Below, in pieces: positions 32,452-40,680 of a stretch of DNA of 40,835 nucleotides. Numbering within the stretch: the stretch's first letter is position 1; each line of letters begins with the position of its first letter. Source of the DNA: Deltaproteobacteria bacterium. GTDB lineage: Bacteria; Desulfobacterota; Binatia; UTPRO1. The stretch lies in assembly GCA_020848745.1 (NCBI GenBank), contig JADLHM010000073.1, positions 1-40,835 on the forward strand, read 5' to 3'. The notes under the pieces were generated by a model, which saw only the letters and a program-made list of their open reading frames with translations, searched no databases and was not told the DNA's origin. The translations under genes were made by a program, and so were the position numbers.

Positions 32452-34654
32452 CGCGAGCGGCCCGGCGCGCGACGTCGTCGCGACGCGCCTCGGCGAGCAC
32501 GAGGTCGATCTGCTTCCGCTCGATCGACACGGCTGCCACGCGCACCGTCACGGCGTCACCGACGCGGAACGTCCGCCCGCGCCGGCGGCCGACGAGGCGG
32601 TGCTGACGTTCGACGAGGTCGTAGTGGTCGTCGGTCAGGGTGGCGACGTGGACGAGGCCGTCCACGAAGTACTCGGCGAGCTCGACGAAGAGGCCGAACG
32701 CCGCCACGCCCGAGACGAAGCCGTCGTAGGTTTCGCCGACCTTGTCCTCCATGAACTGCACCTTCTTCAGCTGGATCACCGCGCGCTCGGCGTCCATGGC
32801 GAGGCGCTCGCGCTTCGAGCTCTCCTCGCAGATCGGTCCGAGCTCGCCCGCGATCGCCGCGAGGACGCGCCCGTCGCCGCGGAGGTGCGCCGCGAGGATA
32901 CGGTGCAGAACGAGGTCGGGATAGCGCCGGATCGGCGACGTGAAGTGGGTGTAGTGCGACGCGGCGAGGCCGAAGTGGCCGGCGTTCTCCGGCGCGTAGC
33001 GGGCCTGGGTCATCGAGCGCAGCACGATCGTGTGGACGAGGCGTTCCTCGGGACGACCGGCGGCGCCGTCGAGGACGCGCTGCACGGCGCGCGGCCGGAC
33101 CGCGCCCTCCTGGAGCACGAGGCGTAGGCCGAACCCTTCCAGGAAGCGCGCGAGATCGCGGAGCGCGTCTTCGGCAGGCGGCTCGTGGATGCGGTAGGGC
33201 AGCGGGATCCGTCGGGTCGTGAGGTAGTGCGCGACCGCCTCGTTGGCGGCGAGCATGAAGCTCTCGATCAAGCGGTGCGCCGCGTTCCGCTCGGCGCGCA
33301 CGATGTTCTCGGGACGTCCGGTCGCGTCGATGATCACCTCGGCCTCGGGGAGATCGAGGTCGATCGAGCCACGCCGGCGCCGCATGGCGGTGAGGCGTTC
33401 GGCGAGCGCCGCCATGCGCTCGAGGTGCTCGACCAGGTCGGCGTGCTCCTGCCGCGTCGGCGGGTGCTGATCGACGATGACCCGCCGCACCGTCGTATAC
33501 GTGAGGCGCGCCCGGCTCCGCATCACGCCCGGGAAGAACGCGGCGCCGAGCACCTCGCCGCGCGCGTCGCAGTCGAGGAGCACCGCCTGGACGAGCCGGT
33601 CGACCCCCGGGTTCAGGCTGCAGATGCCGTTCGAGAGCGCCTCGGGGAGCATCGGCAGCACGTGGTCCGGGAAGTAGACGCTGGTCCCGCGCAGGCGCGC
33701 CTCGCGGTCGAGGGCGCTCCCGCGCCGCACGTAGGCCGCCACGTCCGCGATCGCGACCAGGAGCCGCGCGCCGCCGTGCGGGCCCGGCAGCACGGCGACC
33801 GCGTCGTCGAAGTCGCGCGCCGTCTCGCCGTCGATCGTGACGAGCGGCAGCGCGCGGAGGTCGAGGCGCTCGCGGATGGTCACGGCTTCGTGCCACGGAC
33901 GCCGGGCCGTGACGGGCGGCGGCAGCTCGCCGGCGAGCGCGCCGAGCACGGCGGGATCGATCGCCGCGGGAATCCTGGCGGCCTCGGCGAGCACGTCCGG
34001 CGGGAACTCCGTCGGGAGCTCGAGGCGCCGGATCACGGCTTCGGTCTCGACGCGCGGGTCGCTCGCCGGGCCGAGCACCGCTTCCACGCGCGCCTCGAGG
34101 TCGTGGTGCGGGCCGGGGTACTGGGTGACGACGGCGCTCACCATGTCGCCGTCGCGCGCGCCGGCCGTCTCGACGAGCCGGCACCCGTAGAGGAGGCGGT
34201 GGTCCTGCGGGATGAGGTACGCGCCGCTCCGACCCCGGCGACAGACGCCGAGGAGGCGCTGCCAGCGCCGCGTGACGACGAAGACGACCCGCCCCTCGGA
34301 ACGCGTGAACCGTCCGCGCCGCGCATGGCGAACGGCGGCGAGCACCGTGTCGCCGTGCATGGCCGGACGGAGCCCGGCGCCGCCGATGTAGAGGTCCTCG
34401 CCGCGCCGCTCGTCGCCGCCCGGCTCGACGAGGAACGCGTAGCCGTCGGGATGCACCGAGACGGTGCCGGCGCGGAGGCCGTGCTCGGCGGCGAGGGCGG
34501 CGAGCGCCTCGCCGCCGGGCGGCGCCGCCATGACGCCGAGGCCGCGCTCGATCGCGGCGACGGCTGCCGCCTCGTCACGCGCGCCGGCCGCGTCCCGCCG
34601 GCGGTCGCCGCCGTGCTCTCGCGCGTGTCGCGCCCGGCCGCGCGCTTGCTTCAC
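32372..34654 (-). CDS. rnr: Ribonuclease R / RNase II family exoribonuclease
   Basis: The product is about 760 aa from GTG 34654; the start is uncertain because no ribosome binding site is seen, and ATG 34531 (MAAPPGG) is the alternative. Domains: cold-shock-like RNA-binding section (about 55-190, GTVSVHPDGYAFLV). A catalytic RNB domain (about 250-580) holds the acidic cluster DGETARDFDDAVAV and the motifs FPDHVLPMLPEALSNGICSL, RLTYT and SPIRRYPDLVLHR. A C-terminal S1 domain (about 640-720) reads VGETYDGFVSGVAAFGLFVEL. It degrades structured RNA 3' to 5'. The 75-bp gap behind speA suggests cotranscription. The last ~26 codons lie antisense to the Usp gene. Confidence 0.92.
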   Translation of the reverse strand: MKQARGRARHAREHGGDRRRDAAGARDEAAAVAAIERGLGVMAAPPGGEALAALAAEHGLRAGTVSVHPDGYAFLVEPGGDERRGEDLYIGGAGLRPAMHGDTVLAAVRHARRGRFTRSEGRVVFVVTRRWQRLLGVCRRGRSGAYLIPQDHRLLYGCRLVETAGARDGDMVSAVVTQYPGPHHDLEARVEAVLGPASDPRVETEAVIRRLELPTEFPPDVLAEAARIPAAIDPAVLGALAGELPPPVTARRPWHEAVTIRERLDLRALPLVTIDGETARDFDDAVAVLPGPHGGARLLVAIADVAAYVRRGSALDREARLRGTSVYFPDHVLPMLPEALSNGICSLNPGVDRLVQAVLLDCDARGEVLGAAFFPGVMRSRARLTYTTVRRVIVDQHPPTRQEHADLVEHLERMAALAERLTAMRRRRGSIDLDLPEAEVIIDATGRPENIVRAERNAAHRLIESFMLAANEAVAHYLTTRRIPLPYRIHEPPAEDALRDLARFLEGFGLRLVLQEGAVRPRAVQRVLDGAAGRPEERLVHTIVLRSMTQARYAPENAGHFGLAASHYTHFTSPIRRYPDLVLHRILAAHLRGDGRVLAAIAGELGPICEESSKRERLAMDAERAVIQLKKVQFMEDKVGETYDGFVSGVAAFGLFVELAEYFVDGLVHVATLTDDHYDLVERQHRLVGRRRGRTFRVGDAVTVRVAAVSIERKQIDLVLAEARRDDVARRAARVTSTRDRARSGPGTRRDAPRSPRRCP

Positions 34655-34729
34655 GATCGCGCGGGTGCGCCCGGTGCGCGCGCGGCGCGTCTTCGGGGGG
34701 CGCGGTGGTCGCGAACGACGGATGGCGCT

Positions 34730-36655
34730 CTACTCGCTCTCCGTCAGGTAGGTGTAGCCTTCGAGGGCCTCCTCGTAGCGACGGAGGAGGCGGCCCGACT
34801 CGGCCATCGTGAGGCGCTTCTCGCGTAGCGCCACCTCGACCGCGCGCCGCACCCGCGAGACGAGATCCTCCTTCGAGTACTGCACGTAGGAGAGCACCTC
34901 GTTCACCGAGTCGCCCTCGACGACGTGCTCCACCCGGTAGTCGTCGCCGTCGAGGCGGACGTGCACCGCGTCGGTGTCGCCGAAGAGGTTGTGGAGGTCG
35001 CCGAGGATCTCCTGATAGGCGCCGACGAGGAAGCTTCCGATGTAGTACGCCTCGCCGTTCGGGGCGTGCAGCTCGAGGGTGTGTTTCACGTCGCGGAGGT
35101 CGATGAACTGGTCCATCTTGCCGTCGCTGTCGCAGGTGAGGTCGGCGAGGACCGCCCGGCGCGTCGGCGGCCGGTTCAGGCGGTGGATCGGCAGGGTGGG
35201 GAAGAGCTGGCGGACGGCCCAGTGGTCCGGCATCGATTGGAAGATGGAGAAGTTGCAGTAGTAGGTGTCGGAGAGCTGCTTTTCGAGGCCCTCGAGCTCG
35301 TCCGGCACGTAGGGAAGGTCGCGGACGACCTTGAGGATGCGCTCGCAGACCGCCCAGAAGAGCTGCTCGACGCGGGCCCGGCCCTTGAGATCGAGCACGC
35401 CGAGGTTGAAGGCGGTGATCGCCTCCTCCTTCAGCTGGAGCGCGTCGTGGTAGGCCTCCTGGAAGTTCTTCCGCGAGATGCCCTCGTAGGTCTCGTGCAG
35501 CTGCTTGATGATCGTGTGCTCGTTCCCGGAGAGTGCCTCGGGCACCTGGCCGTCGAGGATCTCGTGCGTGCCGAGGACGTTGAAGACGAGGAGCGAGTGG
35601 TGCGCGACGAGCGCGCGCCCCGACTCGGTCACGATGTCCGGATGGGGGACGTCGGCCGCGTTGCACGCCTCGGCGACCTGGCTCACGATGTCGCTCGCGT
35701 ACTCCTGGAGCGTGTAGTTCACCGACGAGTGGAAGTTCGTCTGGCTGCCGTCGTAGTCGACGCCGAGGCCGCCGCCGCAGTCGAGGAAGCGCATGTTGGC
35801 GCCGAGGTGGTGCAGCTCGACGAAGATGCGGCTCGACTCGCGGAGCGCGTCCTTGACCGCCCTGATGTTCGTGACCTGCGAGCCGATGTGGAAGTGGAGG
35901 AGCTGGAGGCAGTCGAGCATGCCTTCCTGCTTCAGCCGCTCGACCGTCGCCACGATCTCCGCGGTCGTGAGGCCGAACTTCGAGCGGTCGCCCGCCGACT
36001 CGATCCACTTGCCCGCGCCCTTGGTGGCGAGCCGCGCCCGCACTCCCAGCACCGGTCGGACCTGGAGGTCGCGCGCGCAGGCGAGGATCGTCTCGAGTTC
36101 GCCGATCCGGTCCATGATGATGATGATCTGACGTCCGAGCTTCTGGGCGAGCATCGCCGTCTCGATGTAGGCGCGATCCTTGTAGCCGTTGCAGAGGATC
36201 AGCGCCTCGGGGTTGTCCTGGAGCGCCAGCGCGACTAGCAGCTCGGGCTTGGAGCCGGCCTCGATGCCGAGGTTCCAGGGCCGGCCGTACTCGACCAGCT
36301 CCTCGACGATGTGGCGCTGCTGATTGACCTTGATCGGGTAGACGCCGCGATACGCGCCCTTGTAATCGCTTTCGCCGATCGCCTGCGCGAACGACCCGGC
36401 GAGCTGCTGGATGCGGGTCTTCAGGATGTCGGAGAAGCGAATGAGAAGGGGGAGCTTCAAGCCGCGGCTGCGGAGGTCGTCGACGAGCTCCTTGAGGTCG
36501 ATCTTCGGGGAGCCTGGGCCGCCGGGCGTCACCTCGATGTTGCCGGCGTCGTTGATCGTGAAGAAGTCCCGACCCCAGCCGTTGACGTTGTAGAGCTCGA
36601 TCGAGTCTCGGATCGTCCAGGCTCGGAGATCGTTCTGCGACGCGACTTTCAGCAA
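34730..36655 (-). CDS. speA: Biosynthetic arginine decarboxylase
   Basis: It decarboxylates arginine to agmatine, the first step of the agmatine route to putrescine. The 641-aa product is normal SpeA length. It starts at TTG 36655 (AAGAGGGA just upstream). Landmarks are WTIRDSIELYNVNGWG, the PLP-binding RGVYPIKVNQQ (Lys109), HFHIGSQVTNIRAVK, FLDCGGGLGVDYDG, DIVTESGRALVAHHS, and TCDSDGKMDQFID with the substrate-site Cys/Asp near the C-terminal third. No agmatine-processing gene (speB or aguA/B) is in the window. It is divergent from the aminotransferase gene. Confidence 0.96.
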   Translation of the reverse strand: MLKVASQNDLRAWTIRDSIELYNVNGWGRDFFTINDAGNIEVTPGGPGSPKIDLKELVDDLRSRGLKLPLLIRFSDILKTRIQQLAGSFAQAIGESDYKGAYRGVYPIKVNQQRHIVEELVEYGRPWNLGIEAGSKPELLVALALQDNPEALILCNGYKDRAYIETAMLAQKLGRQIIIIMDRIGELETILACARDLQVRPVLGVRARLATKGAGKWIESAGDRSKFGLTTAEIVATVERLKQEGMLDCLQLLHFHIGSQVTNIRAVKDALRESSRIFVELHHLGANMRFLDCGGGLGVDYDGSQTNFHSSVNYTLQEYASDIVSQVAEACNAADVPHPDIVTESGRALVAHHSLLVFNVLGTHEILDGQVPEALSGNEHTIIKQLHETYEGISRKNFQEAYHDALQLKEEAITAFNLGVLDLKGRARVEQLFWAVCERILKVVRDLPYVPDELEGLEKQLSDTYYCNFSIFQSMPDHWAVRQLFPTLPIHRLNRPPTRRAVLADLTCDSDGKMDQFIDLRDVKHTLELHAPNGEAYYIGSFLVGAYQEILGDLHNLFGDTDAVHVRLDGDDYRVEHVVEGDSVNEVLSYVQYSKEDLVSRVRRAVEVALREKRLTMAESGRLLRRYEEALEGYTYLTESE

Positions 36656-36806
36656 CAGTCCCTCTTGCCTCCTTCACGGGACGCGCGCGCGCGTCGTGGC
36701 TCGACATCTATAGCGCAGCGCCTGCGAAGTCTAGGCGAGAACTCGTTTCGGCGGGGCTCGGCGTCGCGCTTGCCGGCCGCGCGGGGTGCGATCATCATGC
36801 GCGGCC

Positions 36807-38006
36807 ATGCCGACTCGCGAGCCGTCGCCGTACGCCGCGCTCTGGACCCTCGATCCGGCCGTCACGTATCTCAACCACGGCTCGTTCGGCGCCTGTCCCG
36901 TGCCGGTCCTGGCGCGGCAAGCCGAGTGGCGCGCACGGCTCGAGCGGCAGCCGGTGCAGTTCATGGCGCGCGAGCTCGAGGGGCTTCTCGACGAGGCACG
37001 GACGGCGCTCGCGGCGTTCGTTGGCGCGGCGCCGGGTGACCTCGCGTTCGTGCCGAACGCCACCTCCGGAGTCAACACGGTCCTGCGCTCGCTCGTGTTC
37101 GCGCCCGGTGACGAACTGCTCACGACCGATCACGCCTACGTCGCCTGCGAGAACGCGCTCCACTTCGTCGCCGAGCGGAGCGGCGCGACGGTCGTGGTCG
37201 CCAAGGTGCCGTTCCCGCTCGACGGGCCGGCCGCGGTCGCGGAGGCCGTGCTCGCCCGCGTCACCCCGCGCACCCGGCTCGCGCTCCTCGACCACGTGAC
37301 GAGCCCGACCGGGCTCGTCTGGCCGATCGCCGAGCTCGTGGCGGCGCTCGCCGAGCGCGGCGTCGAGACGCTCGTCGACGGCGCGCACGCCGTCGCCATG
37401 CTGCCGCTCGACGTGTCGGCGATCGGCGCGGCCTACTACACCGGCAACTGCCACAAGTGGCTCTGCGCCCCGAAGACGGCTGCCTTCCTGCACGTGCGCC
37501 GCGACGTCCAGGCGCTCGTGCGGCCACTCGCGATCAGCCACGGCGCGCGGCTCCGGCGCGCCGACCGCTCGCGCTTCCTTCTCGAGTTCGACTGGACGGG
37601 CACCGTCGACCCGACCGCGTACCTGAGCGTGCCGGAGGCCATCCGGGTGCTCGGGTCGCTCCTCCCGGGCGGCTGGCCGGCGCTCCGCGCCCGCAATCGC
37701 GACCTCGCGCTCGCGGGCCGCCGCCTCCTCTGCGAGAGCCTCGGGATCGCCGAGCCGGCGCCCGAGTCGATGATCGGCTCGCTCGCCGCCGTGCCGGTCC
37801 CCGACGGCTCGCCCGCGCCGCCGACGTCGGGGCCGTACCGTGATCCGCTCCAGGACGCGCTCTTGGCGGAAGCCGGCATCGAGGTGCCGGTCGGGCCGTG
37901 GCCGGCGGCTCCGCGCCGGCTGCTGCGCATCTCGGCGGCGGCGTACAACACGATCGCCGACTACGAACGCCTGGCGGTCGCGTTGCCGGCGCTGCTGCGG
38001 CGCTGA
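36807..38006 (+). CDS. Class V PLP-dependent aminotransferase (isopenicillin N epimerase-like)
   Basis: The product is 399 aa from ATG 36807 (GTG 36786 would add 7 residues). YLNHGSFGACPVPVL opens the fold as in the CefD/isopenicillin-N-epimerase-like group. FVPNATSGVNTVLRSL binds the cofactor phosphate, and LVDGAHAVAMLPLD carries the Asp (Asp191) that pairs with the pyridine nitrogen. GNCHKWLCAPK contains the PLP Lys217. The name 'epimerase-like' is a family label; many members are cysteine desulfurase-like lyases or ergothioneine-lyase relatives. No pathway partner is adjacent. Confidence 0.92.
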   Translation: MPTREPSPYAALWTLDPAVTYLNHGSFGACPVPVLARQAEWRARLERQPVQFMARELEGLLDEARTALAAFVGAAPGDLAFVPNATSGVNTVLRSLVFAPGDELLTTDHAYVACENALHFVAERSGATVVVAKVPFPLDGPAAVAEAVLARVTPRTRLALLDHVTSPTGLVWPIAELVAALAERGVETLVDGAHAVAMLPLDVSAIGAAYYTGNCHKWLCAPKTAAFLHVRRDVQALVRPLAISHGARLRRADRSRFLLEFDWTGTVDPTAYLSVPEAIRVLGSLLPGGWPALRARNRDLALAGRRLLCESLGIAEPAPESMIGSLAAVPVPDGSPAPPTSGPYRDPLQDALLAEAGIEVPVGPWPAAPRRLLRISAAAYNTIADYERLAVALPALLRR

Positions 38007-38077
38007 CCCTGATACTCGTCGTCTCGCGCCGCTTTTGCTTGGCGTGTACGCGGATCGCCGTGGTAGCGTCCGAGCGT

Positions 38078-38707
38078 ATGAGCCGCGCGTCCCGCGAGTC
38101 CGAGTCGGAGCCCCTGGTTTCCCGCCCGATGTCCATCGACGAGTGGGCAGACCTGCCGGAGGACGAGCCGGGCGAGCTCGTGGACGGCTACCTGGTGGAG
38201 GAAGAGATGCCAGGTCTGCTGCACGAGATCGTGCTCACGTGGCTGGTCTACTCGTTGCGGTCGTGGGCGGCGCCGCGCGGGGGGCTCGTGTTCGGGTCGG
38301 AAGGCAAGTTCGCCGTCGCCGCGCGGCGGGGACGGAAGCCCGACCTCACCATGTACCTTCCGGGACATCCCGCGCTCCCGCGCCGCGGCGCCGTGCGGGT
38401 GCCGCCTGACGTCGCGATCGAGATCGTCACCCCGACGCCGCGGGACGTCCGCCGCGACCGGGTGGAGAAGGTCGAGGACTACGCCGGCTTCGGCGTCCGC
38501 TACTACTGGATCGTCGATCCCGAGCAGCAGACGTTCGAGATCCTCGAGCTCGGCGCCGACGGCCGCTACGTCCGCGCCCTCGGCGCCACGGGCGGGATCC
38601 TCGCGACGGTCCCGGGCTGCGCGGACCTCACGCTCGATCTCGACGAGCTCTGGCGCGAGGGCGACAAGCTCGGTTCCGCCGAGCCCGAGCCGCGCAGCCA
38701 GCCTTGA
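38078..38707 (+). CDS. Uma2-family (DUF820) PD-(D/E)XK nuclease-like protein
   Basis: The product is 209 aa from ATG 38078. The order is typical: EDEPGELVDGYLVEEEMPGLLHEIVLTWLVYSL, then the nuclease-core Asp in GRKPDLTMYLPG. PPDVAIEIVTPTPRDVRRDRVEKVEDYAGFGVRYYWIVDPE follows, where E-I-V and the following basic residues fill the E-x-K region (here Val sits where Lys is often found). Uma2 proteins are abundant in environmental bacteria, and their role is unproved; they have been linked to transposons and to restriction-like functions. It borders a degraded region. Confidence 0.88.
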   Translation: MSRASRESESEPLVSRPMSIDEWADLPEDEPGELVDGYLVEEEMPGLLHEIVLTWLVYSLRSWAAPRGGLVFGSEGKFAVAARRGRKPDLTMYLPGHPALPRRGAVRVPPDVAIEIVTPTPRDVRRDRVEKVEDYAGFGVRYYWIVDPEQQTFEILELGADGRYVRALGATGGILATVPGCADLTLDLDELWREGDKLGSAEPEPRSQP

Positions 38708-38982
38708 TCTGACGATAAGTCGCGCTCAGGCGGCGCGAGGGAGTCGGTTGTCGGTCGCCAGGAGCCGTCGTCGGACCGCGGCGGTGGTCCGGACCTCCAG
38801 TGTGGGTGCGTTCCGCGTGGTGCTCGATGCGCTGGGCGGCTACGCCGCGCACCAGCGCGGGATGAGTCGATGCTCATGGGCCTCGCCGTTCCCGATCCCG
38901 ACGTGTGGCGCTCGCGGACGTTGAATGCCGCGCCGAGCCTCGTCCGCCTGCTGACGGAGGGCGAATCACGCGCATGCGCGTG
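38708..38982. other. Degraded stretch with an unrecognised coding remnant
   Basis: No intact gene is present. On the plus strand GAFRVVLDALGGYAAHQRG (38811-38867) and, in another frame, MGLAVPDPDVWRSRTLNAA with its continuation LVRLLTEGESR (about 38876-38968) read like pieces of one frameshifted protein, but I cannot identify it. The stretch ends at a perfect 16-bp palindrome, CACGCGCATGCGCGTG (38967-38982), immediately beside the point where the neighbouring PIN toxin loses its homology. Confidence 0.45.
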
Positions 38983-39198
38983 CGCTGGCTCGACCTGATC
39001 CCACCAGCGTTCCGCCGCGTCGACTCCCAGGCGAACGCGGAGCAACGTCAGCGCCTCGTCCATGACGAAGTCCGTGGAAACGAAGACCCCGCGCTTGACG
39101 AGCCACTGATCGCGAAAGTCGGCGGCGGCCTCGTGCAACGGATCGGCCGCATCGGCGAGCATCATCCATCCCGCCGTGTCCACGAAGGCCGCCTTCAC
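38983..39198 (-). pseudogene. 3'-truncated PIN-domain toxin (VapC-like)
   Basis: From GTG 39198, about 70 residues match the first half of a PIN toxin: AFVDTAGWMMLADAADPLHE with Asp7, then STDFVMDEALTLLR with Asp47 and Glu48, ending AERWWDQVE. A complete protein should continue for ~65 residues with the catalytic Asp residues in a TDxxSF- and TxDxHF-like segment. Instead the frame runs on into Arg/Ser-rich sequence antisense to the Uma2 gene with no such motifs. The start overlaps the antitoxin stop by 4 nt (GTGA), showing the original coupled pair. The toxin is very probably dead. Confidence 0.78.
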
Positions 39199-39455
39199 GA
39201 ATCGTCGATATCGTAGAGAATGCGATCGTGATCGCGTGAGGTCCGACCGTCGGTCGAGCGTCCGACCGGCTCGGCCCGGTAGAGCGGATCGTCTTCCACG
39301 CTCTGCGCTGGCTCGAGGCGACCATCGGCGACCGGCACGATTCGGCATGCAGGCCGGCTGCGATACAGTACGGTGAAGCGCTCGCCACGCCGAACGCGCT
39401 CCACCATCTTGGGAAGCGCCGCCCTCAGCTGCTTGGTGTTGATGATGCGCTCCAT
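39195..39455 (-). CDS. Phd/YefM-type antitoxin
   Basis: The product is 86 aa from ATG 39455 (TTG 39461 is an alternative). MERIINTKQLRAALPKMVERVRRGERFTVLYRSRPACRIVP is the usual Phd/YefM DNA-binding N-domain; the Asp/Arg-rich tail ending YDIDDS would wrap the toxin. It is coupled to a truncated PIN toxin, so it may now act as an orphan repressor or as protection against related toxins. The palindrome AACTCGAGTT sits just upstream of its start and is its likely operator. Confidence 0.83.
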   Translation of the reverse strand: MERIINTKQLRAALPKMVERVRRGERFTVLYRSRPACRIVPVADGRLEPAQSVEDDPLYRAEPVGRSTDGRTSRDHDRILYDIDDS

Positions 39456-39459
39456 GTTC

Positions 39460-39469
39460 AACTCGAGTT
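39460..39469 (-). promoter_or_regulatory. Candidate operator palindrome of the Phd/YefM antitoxin
   Basis: The perfect 10-bp palindrome AACTCGAGTT lies 4 nt upstream of the antitoxin ATG and is overlapped by a second one, GTTAAC (39467-39472). Phd-type antitoxins repress their own operon from sites in this position. No clear -35/-10 pair could be fitted. Confidence 0.4.
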
Positions 39470-39472
39470 AAC

Positions 39473-39863
39473 CTGGGGTAGGTCCCCGGGTCCACATCGT
39501 GTTCAACCGTGGGGCGAGGCGCGAGAGAAGAGGCGGACGTACCTGATCCCCGTTCGCACGTGGGTCACGGTCGACCTGGCCAGCTCGGTCGTCGCGCCGG
39601 TGACGCGGTCGCGGTCGCCGATCCCGACGGCGGCTGTGGCAACCTGGCCGTACGAGCGTGAGCGGCCGTTGACGCGAATTGACAACTGGCGGGAGCGAAA
39701 ACGCAACCGAAGTGTCCTTCAACTCCGTCGATGCTGCGCGCGCTCGTAGCCGGGGAATGCGCTCCTGCCGTGCTCGCGAATCGTAGCCGTACCAAGGGCG
39801 GTGGCGATCTCCTCGGTGCCGCGCCCGGTGTCGTGCTGACGATCCACGGTGCTGGCGATCCGG
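39473..39863. other. Gene-free stretch between two divergent TA modules
   Basis: About 390 bp without a convincing gene. A minus-strand frame at 39503-39706 encodes 67 aa (core VNGRSRSYGQVATAAVGIGD) without a ribosome binding site or recognisable family. It could be a remnant. The flanking TA modules read outward in opposite directions, so the promoters of both lie at its two ends. Confidence 0.45.
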
Positions 39864-39902
39864 TTGACCGTTGATATCAACATACTCTATTGTGATAACA
39901 AT
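39864..39902 (+). promoter_or_regulatory. Candidate leaderless promoter with two operator palindromes, third TA pair
   Basis: TTGACC (39864-39869) and TATTGT (39888-39893) are separated by 18 bp, placing the start of transcription at about 39900, at or beside the ATG (39901). The perfect palindrome TTGATATCAA (39871-39880) lies in the spacer. A second inverted repeat, ATTGT-GATA-ACAAT (39889-39902), covers the -10 and the start codon. No Shine-Dalgarno sequence is present. The layout fits autorepression by the RHH antitoxin. Confidence 0.5.
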
Positions 39903-40134
39903 GATCCGCACGCAAATCTCGCTCGACGAAGACGCCTACCGCGAAGCCAAGCGGGAAGCGCGGCAGCAAGGCATTTCATTGGCGGAGCTGGTGCGCCGAC
40001 TGGTCGCCAGCGGCATCCGGCACCGGCGAACGAAGCAGCGACCCTGGATGCGCCATGCCGGTGCGTTGGCCTCGGGTGACTCCAAGGCGAGCCGGAGCGT
40101 CGATGCGGTCGTCTACGGACGACCGCGACCGTGA
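39901..40134 (+). CDS. Ribbon-helix-helix antitoxin (CopG/VapB-like)
   Basis: The product is 77 aa from ATG 39901. MIRTQISLDEDAYREAKREA is a clear RHH strand and first helix; GISLAELVRRLVASGI is the second helix. A basic middle and Ala/Ser-rich tail follow. The stop overlaps the toxin start by 4 nt (GTGA). In-frame ATGs upstream (39871) lie inside the promoter and are rejected. This is a stronger RHH match than the antitoxin at 21400. Confidence 0.87.
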   Translation: MIRTQISLDEDAYREAKREARQQGISLAELVRRLVASGIRHRRTKQRPWMRHAGALASGDSKASRSVDAVVYGRPRP

Positions 40135-40544
40135 GAGTCGACACGGTCTTCCTGGACAGCGGGATCTTCATCGCCTTCCTCGACCGCTCGGATCGCTTTC
40201 ACTCTGCTGCCCTCGAGTTGTTCTCGAGTCCGCCGCGCCGTTGTCACACGTCCCTCGCGGTGATCGCGGAGACGTACGGATGGTTCCTGCACCGGCTCGG
40301 CGAGGAGGCGGCGCGCACCTTTCGCCTCGCCCTGGCCGACTTCACCTGGCTGACCCTCCAGACGCTCGACGCTGCACACCACAGTGCCGTGCTCGTCAAG
40401 CTCGAGCGCCTGCGGGGCCACAAGCTCACCTATGTCGATGCCTCGAGCCTGGTGTTGCTGAGCCGCCTGAGGATTCGGGAGGTCTGGGGCACGGATCGCG
40501 ATCTGAGCATCGAAGGGGCACGGATCGTTCCGACGGGAGCCTGA
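40131..40544 (+). CDS. PIN-domain ribonuclease toxin (VapC family), intact
   Basis: The product is 137 aa from GTG 40131. The acidic residues are complete: VFLDSGIFIAFLD (Asp9), AVIAETYGWFLHR (Glu47), LTYVDASSLVLLSRL (Asp103) and GTDRDLSIEGA (Asp122, Asp124). The length and the V-D-A-S-S and T-D-R-D segments match TA-type VapC. The start is coupled to the antitoxin by GTGA. A small GC stem immediately follows the stop. Confidence 0.9.
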   Translation: MRVDTVFLDSGIFIAFLDRSDRFHSAALELFSSPPRRCHTSLAVIAETYGWFLHRLGEEAARTFRLALADFTWLTLQTLDAAHHSAVLVKLERLRGHKLTYVDASSLVLLSRLRIREVWGTDRDLSIEGARIVPTGA

Positions 40545-40563
40545 GCGCCGGGCTGACCGGCGC
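40545..40563 (+). terminator. Weak 7-bp stem directly after the toxin stop
   Basis: GCGCCGG (40545-40551) pairs with CCGGCGC (40557-40563) around GCTGA. The run after it is CTCCTTC rather than a T-run. It may help end or stabilise the TA transcript. Confidence 0.35.
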
Positions 40564-40680
40564 CTCCTTCGACACGCGCGACCGTACGAAGCTCACCAAA
40601 CGGCTCATCCGTCGGGTTGCCGACCTGGGTGTCTGAGGCAACCTCGGGACGCCGCCTGATTCGATCGCCGGAGTTTCTTC

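Noticed and set aside
39503-39706. 67-aa minus-strand frame with a VNGRSRSYGQVATAAVGIGD core
   Set aside because: No start signal and no homologous family recognised. The likeness to FG-GAP-type repeats is too weak to call.
39889-39902. Resemblance of ATTGTGATAACAAT to the lac operator
   Set aside because: The match is short, no LacI-type gene is present, and an RHH antitoxin gene begins at this site, so autoregulation explains the symmetry better.
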